From positions 18,727,851-18,791,850 of the forward strand of contig OZ024878.1 in NCBI GenBank assembly GCA_964017185.1: a DNA stretch of 64,000 nucleotides, written 5' to 3'. This document shows, in pieces, positions 55,077 to 64,000 of this stretch (within the stretch, counting starts at the first letter, position 1; the number at the start of each line of letters is the position of its first letter). Under the pieces are notes generated by a model. The model saw only the letters and a program-made list of their open reading frames with translations. It did no database searches and had not been told where the DNA came from. Origin of the DNA: Rugalucina vietnamica (taxonomy: Eukaryota; Mollusca; Bivalvia; Lucinida; Lucinidae). The position numbers and the translations under genes were made by a program.

Positions 55077-56257
55077 ATAAGAACTGGTGATAGCAATAGG
55101 TCTAAGTGTTACCTTTGTTGTTGAACATGACTGTCAAGAGAAAGGGTCATGTCAGAATATCAATTTTTGTCAGAATATCAATTTAAATTGTACTTCTTAA
55201 CAGATTTGGAGAATGTGGGTCTGTGGTAGACTCCAAAACGAAGGTCTGGTTTGAAACCCATCTCCATAGAACAGTATCCTTTAGCCATCTCTTGACACTT
55301 TAAGCTCCACAAATTACTGGTTTAGTTGTTAGTACCCATTCTGTGGTTCAGATTTGAATGGGATGTTTAGTAACATGAACAAAGGTGAGCGCTTGCACGT
55401 CAAGACTGTGATCGAGAGGTCTAGGGTTCTAAACCAAATGGGCGTCTAGTTGTGCAAGACGTGATATTACAATTTTGTAACTGGTTAAAACACAAAATGA
55501 CATGACTGAAAAATTGGTAATCATGTGGTCTGACAGTTAACCTGTCTCACTCATTCTGAGCAAGTGTTCAGAGGCAGTTATAAACCATGAGTTTCTTGTG
55601 CCAATCACTGATAATTGCTCTCTTCAGAGAAACAGAAGAAAAGACAAGTTTTTTTTTTAAATGACCAAATAGTCACAATAGAAATGTGCAAAATGTGATG
55701 ATAGTCTTTCTAGTCGCTTCTATCTTCACCGGCCTGGCTATGTATCTGGCTACTGTGCACTGGACCTTCATGGGAATTCTTGATGAGAAAGAAACTGTTT
55801 TTTTTTAGGAATGTATTAAACTACAACGGTATCAAATTACATATACAAAACTAAACACATATACAAAACTAAACACATTTATGATATATATGAAATGATG
55901 TTGGCATGAAAAGAAATGACATCTTTGGCAGTGATCAAGACAGATACATGTGGTTGCTGTGTGCTCATAACTGCCACATCAGTTCTAGCATGTGGTCGGT
56001 CACTTCCTCTTTTCAAGGTACATGCATCTCCTGAATGACTGATTATCCTTAAAACAAGGGAAAAATTCTTTATAGGCTGTTAAAACTAAATATGTACACA
56101 ACAACAAAATACATGTAATGATGACTAATCAGAATAATAGTATTAACAGTCTGCCATTTTACTTTTAATACTATTCTAATTTACATATCTTGTATTTTTG
56201 ACTGTTAGGTCCCAAACAACAGTTTTGTTCAAGAAATAATATTTGTGTTCTTATAAA
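55077..56257. other. No recognised feature; possible SINE remnants
   Basis: CATGACTGAAAAATTGGTAAT near 55500 is an S1-like tail fragment. The rest is unassigned and may include the 3' UTR of the 17-finger gene. Confidence 0.4.
56163..56168 (-). terminator. Weak poly(A) signal candidate (ATTAAA) for the 17-finger gene
   Basis: The nearest ATTAAA variant noticed by eye, about 735 nt beyond the stop. No AATAAA was seen on this strand until near 54665. The true 3' end is unknown. Confidence 0.2.
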
Positions 56258-56500
56258 TGAGCGTGATGCGAAAATGATGCGAGAATACCTGCCTTCGGAG
56301 TTTCCAAACAAGTCCGACACAAATCGACCTGTACAGTCAAAGAAGCAGGCTAGAAGCTTGAAATTTTGGATATAGGTCGAAGAGGAATTGTCTTATCGGG
56401 TGTAGCTAAAACAAAGGCACTGATCAGCTGTGCACTGCACAGCTGATCTGCACCTTTGGTTTCGCATATGCAGGTTGTTGGTTTTCTGATGCAGCGCCGC
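56258..56500 (-). mobile_element. Hairpin-core MITE (M1)
   Basis: TGAGCGTGATGCG...GCCTTCGGAGTTTCC to GGTTTTCTGATGCAGCGCCG, with hairpin GCACTGATCAGCTGTGC. Confidence 0.75.
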
Positions 56501-56539
56501 ATTTGTGTTCCTATAAATGATAAAGCGCATTGCCAAAGC

Positions 56540-56830
56540 TGTATTATTTAACTGTTTTACATCCTCAGTCAATAGCTGTAATTTCTGGATAGTCCAAATT
56601 CATAGCTACACTATTCCTGTGCAGGCCTTCCAATGGCAGATTATCAGTACTTAGTACACATCACTATAACCAATAACTGACAAATACACTGTTGAATACA
56701 CGGAAAATTAAGAAGCTGTAGAAATAGTTTCATGACCAAATCTTCAAGAAAACAATATGCAAGGCATGAGGATTAAGCCATTACAATATCCAGCACAAAA
56801 CACTACCAACTGAACTACCGTTCATGATTT
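56540..56830 (-). mobile_element. SINE-like repeat (family S3) with tRNA-like head
   Basis: The minus strand starts CGGTAGTTCAGTTGGTAGTG (A-box-like). The body shares CAGATTATCAGTACTTAGTA and CACTATTCCTGTGCAGGCC with 29490-29703 and 63165-63425. Confidence 0.6.
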
Positions 56831-56901
56831 CAAAGCCGTTTGCACTATCAGTTCATATAAGAACATGCCTTCAGGAACAGTTGCAAATCCTAACCCCTAG
56901 T

Positions 56902-59900
56902 TCAACCAGCAGACATATTGTCATCTTCAGCACTACCTGAATCTTTCTGCCCAGATTCATATTCATGGAACACAATACCCTCAGGCAGAGCCCTAAAAGC
57001 TAGGTTATTATTATTTTCAATAGCATTGTTTTCAATTCCTTTAACATCAGCCACAGCAGGTTTAATATCCTCAACCATATTCTTTCCCAAGAGATCATTG
57101 CTAGCAGCATTAGTTCCACATTCAAGGTCACCGTTTAGGACTTGCTCATCAACTATGTCACTTTCGATTTTATCGGTTGTTTCCTTCTTCCTCACATGAA
57201 GATTGCTACCTAGGTCACATTCAGTGTTAGCATCAATGACTCTAGACTCATCATTTGTAGCAGTTTTTGATTCTTGCAATTTATCATTTTCCATGACCGC
57301 TGTATTATTGTTACTTTCAAGATTGGTAGTTTTGCTAATGCACTCAACTTCAATATCATTTAGCTTATTGTCAAATGCTACCCCCTTTAGGAAAGTATCA
57401 TCATCAGTCATAGCAGACAGGATTTTATCAAGCATATCATCATTCAGGACAGCATTACTCACAAAGTCGCTAGTACTTTCAAGACCAGTATCCAATGCCT
57501 CACCCTTATTATCCACGGCATATTGTATTTTATCAACAATTTCTTTCATTATGAGATCCTTGATCACTGAGTTGCTGTTTCTTTCACGACCAGGATTTAA
57601 GACTTCGCTTACTTGTTCAATAGCAGTTTGGATGTTATCCATTATTTCTTTCTTTACATTGGCATTAAATGCTGAGTTTTTATGACTTTCGACCTCAGCG
57701 TCAACATTACAAATTTCATCTTCAAGGACTGTTTGCACTTCATTCATACATGCATTTACAGCGCTATTTGTATTATTTCTAGCAGTATGCATATCAAACA
57801 TGTCAACAGTGCTCTGTAAGTTGTCATCATTTTCATTCTTTATTAAAGTGCTGTTATCTGATTTACTTCCACTTTTAACATTAGTAGCAGTGTCATCACC
57901 CTCAACATTTAAATCATTTTGTATTTCATCAACTATCTCCTTTTTCACCTGAACATTGTCAGCACAGTCATTATCATCAATAAAGTCTGTATTAACAATG
58001 TCATTTTCCTTATCAGTCTGTATTTCATCAAATGGTTCAGTCTTCACCTGAATGTTTCCAGCACAGTCACATTCATGTCCAAGACCAGTATTGCTTACTC
58101 CACTCTCATCTTCAATAGCAGACTGTTTAGTATCAACTACTTCCATTTTTATAGCTAAATTCTTCATCAGTATTTCTGAATGTTCTACGCCTTGATGGAC
58201 CTTAATCTCTTTTTCCATATCTAAATTTGTGATGCCATTTTCATGTTTACATGCATTTTGTTGCGAGTGTGTCTTTGTATTACTTTCATGTTTACAAGCA
58301 ATTTGTTGTGTATCTAATTTTGTATTGTCACTTTCACGGTCACTAGCATTTTGTTTTGTGTCCGACTTTGTATTACTTTCATGTTCAGAAGCATTTTGTT
58401 GTGGGTCTGTTTTTGCATTGTCTGACTGACTTTCACATGTTAGTTCATATGCTTTCTGCTTGTGATCCTCCCCAGCAATATGTTCTCTAAAGTTATCCTC
58501 TCCTTCATAATCCAGCTGGCACACAACACAATAGAACACATCAGGCCTACCATCTTCAAATTTTGCCACTGTTTTCTTGTGGTTTTTACCAAACAGATGG
58601 CGATTATAATTGTTTTCTTCTGCACAATCAATATTGCAAAAATGACAATAGAAAATGCTGACACTATCATTTTCTGAAAACATCATCCTCTTTCTGTGTT
58701 TTTCTCCAAGTAAATGCTGCATAAGATTCTTCTCACCTGAGCATTCAACATTACAAGCATCACAATAGAATATACCTGCTATTTCGCATTCAAATTCTTC
58801 AACTCTTTGTCTATGTGTCTCTTCATTTTCATGCTGAGTGTAAGTTTCATCATTCTCACATTGAAATTCACATAGGACACAATAGAAAACATTGCCCTGT
58901 GCCAGTTGCTGCAACTCAGCAGATTTCTTTCTATGTTTTGTTCCTGAAATATGTTGCTGGTATGAAGCCTCATTGTGACATTCAATGTTACAAAGCTGAC
59001 AACGGATCATACCAGATGTATTATCTTCTTTTTCTTTTAGATTCACAGAATGTTCAGTATCTAGCAAATGCTGCATTAACTTGTTTTCACCATCATACTC
59101 CGTTTTACAAATATCACAACAGTAAACGTCAAATTTGTCTGTTTGGAACTTCATCAAATTATCTTTGTGTTTTTCACTTTCAAGATGAATTGTATAAGTA
59201 TCTTCACTGGGACATTCAACACAGCAAAGGGGACAATACAAAATGCTCTGTTCGGCCTTGATAACATTTTTTCTATGTTTAATGCCCTTCAAATGTTGTA
59301 CAAGGTTATTTTCACTATAACATTCAATCACACAATATTCACAAAAGAAGATACCAGGTTTGTCCGGTTGAAATTTAGTGACTTTCTTCTTATGTTTCTG
59401 ACCCAAAACATGCTCGGCATAATTTTCCTCACTGCAACATTCCACTTCACAGATTACACAATACGTTAGATTCATCTTTGCGTTTTCATCTTCAGCAATT
59501 ATTTTTGCAAGTTTCTTTCTATGTTTCTGTCCAGAGCAATGCTCTAAATAGCTGTTTTCGCTTTTGCAGTCCACTTCACAAATTTCACACACATATGCAT
59601 CTGGTCTGGTTTCCACACCCTCTGATAACTGTTCAGCATTTCCACCACTCAGAGAATAGTTTTGTAGATCTGACGTCAGGATTACAAATTTCTTGGGATG
59701 AAGTTCCTTTTGGTGACTAACAAGTCCTTCAATGGTATTGACACAGTGGTTGCATATTTCACACTGTGGCAACATACCAGCCACAAAGTTTTTCATTCTT
59801 AATGTATGTGTGTTATCAGTCAGATGATATCTGCATTCTTCTTCCTCTACACAGATGATATTGCATAATACACATATGAAACATTTTACTGAATTATCAA

Positions 59901-61369
59901 TTTTCCCATTATTAGTTTTCTTAACATTGTTACCTAGATTTCTATCTGGCATTTGTTCCATTGTAACTGGCACAAGACAAACATCATACAATTGGTTCTC
60001 ATTACTTCCTGAGGGTAATACTTGCAAAGTAGATTTTGCATTTTTATGTTTCCTACCATTTAGATGCTGTTGCATAACATGTTTAGAGCTAAGATCAACA
60101 TTACAAATATAGCAGTGACCTTTGTTTGATGCCATATCAAAGGTGAATTCAGGTCCTTCATTTTTCAAAGCACTGTCAACATTATCTAACTTCTGTGATC
60201 TGTTAGTATTATCATTCTCCTTAAATAGAGCAGGTTCATATGCTTGATTTATAGTTTGGTTTTCCCTGTTAACAACTGACTGATCCATTTTTGTTTTACC
60301 ATCTTTAGAGGTTGATTGTTTCTCAGTTTTACTCACTTCTTCTGCAGTTCTATATGCAACTGAATTTTCTTCATTTAAAAGACTAGCAATATCTATATTG
60401 GCAGATTTCATATTCAAGAGCCCTTCTGGTTTGTTTTGAAGCTTAGCCATTTCCATAAATTTTTCTGTCATATGTTCTACTTCCCATTTTTGTTTTGCTG
60501 TGTCAACAAGTACTTTGTCTTGGCCAGCCGATTGTTTCTGGTCTGGTTGTGATTCATGAAGAGATGAGAAAACTGCATTCATTAGAGAATCATTACTACG
60601 CATCTTTCTTCCCAGTTCTAAGCCAGAGAATGACATGAACATATTTACACTCCTGTTGACAACATTTGTGTCATGTTCAACACTCTTTAGATGACGAATG
60701 ATTGTATATAAACTGTCAGTACGAACATCACAGAGTTTACAATACAGAATGTCATCATCATCATTATTACCACTTTGCTTTGGTTTAGGATTTTCAGTAT
60801 CTTTTTCAGCAGCTTTTGGTTGTTGCTCTTTCATTCCTTCACCTTCAACATTACTACATTTATTTCTGTGTTCCGACCCATTCAAATGTTTAATAGTTTG
60901 TTCTACAGAGTTCAGATCTACTTTACATACATAACAATGTCCTTTTTCCCCATCGAAGTCATACTGCTGCCCTGCTGAAGCTTCATTGGGTTGAACTCTT
61001 CCAGAAGTGTCATTATTTGTTGCTAAATTCCCATCATTTTTTTCATTAACTGTGTTAATAGTCTTTGAATCACACTGATTGACCTCTCCTGAAATTGCAT
61101 CTTTAAGCAACATATTCTTATGTCTCCTTGATGCATTATGATCCTCCAGAGATTTAGCTGAGTTACAGGTAACACTGCATATATGACACATGAAAGAGTT
61201 GGTGTTTTCGGTAGATTCACCAAATGGTGAATGCCTAATAGCTGCTTCTTTTTTCTTGTGAGAACGGCTTTCAAAATGCTGCTTAGCTGAGACTGGGTCA
61301 ACAAAGTTCTTCATGCAGAAGCTACAGCGGTGGAGGAAGTCATCACCAGAGCTGTCCATCTTGTCACTC
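56902..61369 (-). CDS. Seventeen-finger U1/JAZ-type zinc-finger protein, paralogue of the fusion gene N-terminus
   Basis: A 4.5 kb open exon encoding 1485 aa from ATG 61359 to TGA 56902. It contains 17 C-x2-C fingers with HLxGxxH-type ends, a class linked to double-stranded RNA binding. Fingers 1-5 are collinear with those of the fusion gene (both begin with CSFC/CNYC...AKQHF and share GHCYICN...HLNGRKHKNAK). Fingers 8-17 form a tandem expansion of about 60 residues per unit. The last ~470 residues are acidic, disordered and repetitive, with V/I-K-x-E motifs such as VKTEPFDEIQ and VKKEIVDEIQ. No helicase motif is present. The exon starts after acceptor aacttccag|GAGTGAC, and joining to 62541-62445 adds in-frame residues upstream. 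Function is unknown; RNA binding is inferred from finger type. Confidence 0.85.
56931..56937 (-). other. Candidate alternative splice donor inside the 17-finger ORF
   Basis: TTCAG|GTAGTG lies 12 codons before the stop and leaves phase 1. The zinc-finger exon at 49466 starts AA-GCT-TGT and needs exactly one upstream base, so this junction would fuse both ORFs in frame. The donor is weak at positions +5 and +6. It is a hypothesis for one giant transcript. Confidence 0.3.
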
Positions 61370-62444
61370 CTGGAAGTTATACTATTACATTACAAATAGT
61401 TAAAATATTTTAAGATTTTTGAAGCTGTATGGTAAATTTAAATTTTTATTTCACATGTATACTTGAAGCCAGTAAAAACGCAACTTTCAGCATATAACCT
61501 ATCCAACGATTCTTGGATATTTTCACAATGTTATTATATAAAATCATGAAATTGTCATCCCGATATGAAGGCCATATTCGTCTTGTGCTAAATTAGCAAG
61601 TGAAGTAAAGTGATCTGCGTTTGTCGAGTAAGGGACACAACTCAAACATGGAAAAAACAAAAGCAAATGCACCTTATCAATCCAGCTATACGTTAACCTT
61701 TATGACTAGCTCTTTTGTGTTCAAACTTTCGGTCATTGCCAATATTGCTCTAAAGTCTATGTAAACCATTCCGTAGATTGTTTTTTTCAAGTTTTGATCT
61801 TATAAAAGGCCATCAAAGTCAGTACATGAAAACCGGAAGTGAATTCAAGAATGCCATTTTTGAAAATTAAAACTGTCATAAAATGGACCCATATGCTAGA
61901 ACGTAACATCTCCTGTGTCCAAACTATGGAATAATTCTGTTTTATTGAAGTTTCGGTAGATTCTCAAAATCTGTTATTTTTTTCGAAAATTTGAACATTT
62001 GGAAATTAATCTTGGTCGTTCCATCAGGTGGAATTGTCGGTATAACACCGTTTTTTTTTTGTTGCTGGTATTCGGCCGCATACTTCCGCATTGAAATTGG
62101 GTGGCAATGCAAGGTTGAATGGGTTTAAAATCAATTTTTAATGATTTTGTCATTTTTCACTCAAAAATCAATCAGAAGTGCTAAATTGAGTTCAGTTTTC
62201 GCTGAACGATTCTCGGGCGAGGGGCAAGCTGACTTCGCTATAAACAAAGCGCACAAGGTGTCCCTGAAAGGTAGAAATAACCTGTATATCAGTTGCGTTT
62301 TTAATGGTTTTAAGTATACTTATTTAAAAAAACTGTTTTCGTTTAATATAAATTGTTAGAATATGATTAAATGACCTCTACAAAGTCAGGCCACCTATGA
62401 AACAAACACGCTTTTAAGCCTTAGACAGATACTGAGATACAGAC
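61370..62444 (-). other. Predicted intron between acidic exon and 17-finger exon
   Basis: 1075 bp bounded on the gene strand by GTCTGT and AACTTCCAG. AT-rich, with no mobile element recognised. Confidence 0.5.
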
Positions 62445-62541
62445 CTACAATCTGACTCTGTGGGAACTTCTGGGCTAAGGTCAACCTCAAGATTCTCTTC
62501 TTCTCCAACTATTTCTTCTATTGGGTCCAAACTGCCATAAA
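62445..62541 (-). CDS. Acidic upstream coding exon of the 17-finger gene
   Basis: A 97 nt segment between acceptor atatgtttcag|TTTATGG and donor GATTGTAG|gtctgt. In the only long open phase it encodes YGSLDPIEEIVGEEEN then LEVDLSPEVPTESDC. Its end (AG) plus the start of the 61369 exon (GAGTGACAAG) gives R-S-D-K-M-D in frame with the zinc-finger ORF. It does not join in frame to the 49466 exon. The gene therefore probably starts beyond 64000. Confidence 0.6.
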
Positions 62542-62602
62542 CTGAAACATATCAATTTGAAACATTTTTTTTAAACTATACATGTATTTGTTTTCGTTTG
62601 TT

Positions 62603-62886
62603 AGTTTTCTGGTTTAATGTCTCAATCAACAGTTTTTCAGTCATTTTGGGACAGAGCCAGACTAATCATAATCATAATTTTACTATAAAGACAGCTGAGT
62701 AATTGTAATTTAATTGTTACTGATAACCCTGTAATCGCCCAATCTCTGGCCCACAGCTTCCTGGGTATTAACTAGTACAAAGAGAAGTTAACATGTCTTG
62801 CTGAAAGACACAGCCAAGTATTAGTGGGGTTTGAACCCTCAACCCCTGAGTAATAACATACTACCCACTATGTCACTGCACACCCG
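62603..62886 (-). mobile_element. SINE (family S1), interrupted or diverged
   Basis: GGTTTAATGTCTCAATCAAC, AGTTTTTCAGTCATTTTGGG, CTTCCTGGGTATTAACTAGT and GTGGGGTTTGAACCCTCAAC are S1 parts. About 85 bp of extra AT-rich sequence lies near 62660-62745. Confidence 0.65.
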
Positions 62887-62894
62887 TCACTATA

Positions 62895-63131
62895 TGAGCC
62901 GCGACGCGAGAAAACCGGTCTTCGGGGTTTCCAACCAGGTCTGACACAAACCGACATGTACAGTCCCAGAAGCAGCATAGAAGCTTGAAATTTCGGATTT
63001 AATAAGCAGAGAAAGTGTACTATCCGTGTAGCGAAAACAAAGGCGCTGATCAGCTTCGCAGTTACTGCGAAGCTGATCTGCGCCTTTGTTTTCGCATAGG
63101 CAAAAATACAGTTTTCTTGTGACGCGGCTCA
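62895..63131 (-). mobile_element. Hairpin-core MITE (M1), near-consensus
   Basis: TGAGCCGCGACGCGAGAAAA to TTTTCTTGTGACGCGGCTCA, with hairpin arms GGCGCTGATCAGCTTCGCAG and complement at ~63030-63100. Confidence 0.85.
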
Positions 63132-63164
63132 TATTTTTTTAACAATATATTTTTTCAATTTGTT

Positions 63165-63425
63165 TTTAACTCCTTTACATCATTATCAACAACTTCAATG
63201 TTATATTGGGACATTCAGTGATCATAACATCACTGTTCCTGGGCAACCCTCTCAGAAGCAGATTACCCGTATTTAGTGCACATTTAATTATGTTTTCACC
63301 ATTGAATGACAACTTCTTTTCTAGAATCAGTGGCTGTAAAAATATTTTCATGACCAAATCTTCATGAAAAGAAAGTAAAAGATCCATTACAGGTCAGCAA
63401 ATCTGAGCTAAAGCATTAGACACTA
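63165..63425 (-). mobile_element. SINE-like repeat (family S3)
   Basis: CACTGTTCCTGGGCAACCC, CAGAAGCAGATTACCCGTAT and TTTCATGACCAAATCTTCA are shared with the two other S3 copies. Confidence 0.55.
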
Positions 63426-63432
63426 TAAAAGG

Positions 63433-63671
63433 AACAGCTACGTGGGAAAACCAACATTGAACAATTTTGGGTTCCCGACCAAGTCCGACACAGACCTGAC
63501 TGTACAGTCACAGAAGACTAGAAGCTTGAAATTTCGGATTAAGAAGAAGAGGGATTGCACTATCCTTGTAGCAATAACAAAGGTGCTGATCAGCTGTGCA
63601 GTTACTGCACAGCTGATCTGCATCGTTGTTTTCACCTGAGAGTTTAGTTTGTTTTCTTATGCAGTGGCTCA
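63433..63671 (-). mobile_element. Hairpin-core MITE (M1)
   Basis: CAGCTACGTGGGAAAACCAA to GTTTTCTTATGCAGTGGCTC, with hairpin GGTGCTGATCAGCTGTGCAG and complement. Confidence 0.8.
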
Positions 63672-64000
63672 AATACTATAAATGATCTTTATTTTACTAG
63701 AAGATCATTGTTGAAATTTTGTGCAACGCGGGTGTAATAAACTGCAATGTTTTTAACAGACAGCTTGGTTTTACTTTGGTAATGCTGGTCAATGTCAGGC
63801 CTGGCCCCGAGGTTATAAAACTTTTTTCATGCTCAACTCAGCTGAGACTAAAATTATCCTGCTCATAAATGTTAAAATGCCAACAATTGTTGGCATTTTT
63901 AACTTTTATTAGCAAGATAAATTACAGGCTTTGGCAATATGAACCTTAAATTTGAACCAATTTTGGTTATTTCATTAATTATGAGCAGTTTAAATTTCAT
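63672..64000. other. Right window edge, no feature except a short palindrome
   Basis: TAAAAATGCCAACAATTGTTGGC-type palindrome near 63873-63902 (GTTAAAATGCCAACAATTG and complement). Nothing else recognised. Confidence 0.4.

Noticed and set aside
57203-57685. 160 aa plus-strand ORF opposite the 17-finger gene
   Set aside because: Antisense shadow of the Asp/Glu/Asn-rich tail; Ser/Leu-rich with no domain.

Overview
This window is nuclear DNA from an animal, most probably a bivalve mollusc. The reasons are spliced genes with GT-AG introns, tRNA-headed SINEs, a CR1/L2-type retrotransposon with an SGNH-esterase ORF1, and many interspersed elements with 150-166 bp tandem cores, an ACGG-type microsatellite and a terminal hairpin. 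That last layout is known from oyster 'pearl' and Helentron-associated elements. No bacterial, phage or CRISPR feature is present.

All host genes found lie on the minus strand. (1) 1450-14046: a three-exon atypical dual-specificity phosphatase of the VHR/DUSP3 type (209 aa). Its 11.5 kb first intron consists largely of nested mobile elements. (2) 30954-49466: a six-exon gene that joins nine U1/JAZ-type C2H2 zinc fingers, a finger class known to bind double-stranded RNA, to an RIG-I/Dicer-clade SF2 helicase. The exon phases sum exactly to a 1697-residue protein with motifs I, Ia, II, III, V and VI and no visible CARD, PAZ, RNase III or C-terminal regulatory domain. (3) 56902-61369, plus an in-frame 97-bp acidic exon at 62445-62541: a paralogue of that zinc-finger half with 17 fingers and a long acidic tail but no helicase. 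The two loci sit head-to-tail. A phase-compatible donor near the end of (3) would join it in frame to (2), so one very large transcript is possible. This zinc-finger/helicase locus is the best candidate here for an undescribed system: a possible double-stranded-RNA sensor or RNAi-type helicase.

Mobile DNA fills most of the rest. The most abundant family (A) has a start like GGACCATTGGTCC, the motif GCTCACCTGAG, a tandem core, a GGAC/ACGG microsatellite and a final hairpin ending GGCTCAGGTGAGCT. About ten copies are present, all in the same orientation, often abutting or nested, including many in the introns of genes 1 and 2. Two unrelated families (B at 23683-25109, C at 22462-23296) share the same layout. 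A non-LTR retrotransposon (about 15179-21022) sits inside an element with mariner-like inverted ends (14768-21622). A 5.2 kb foldback structure (31664-36833) has roughly 620 bp arms around two family A copies. At least 17 copies of a ~235 bp hairpin-core MITE, several other MITE families and two or three SINE families are scattered throughout; some MITE copies carry dated nested insertions.

Splice sites, lengths and identities were worked out by eye. Expression, family assignment by database search and phylogeny were not tested.
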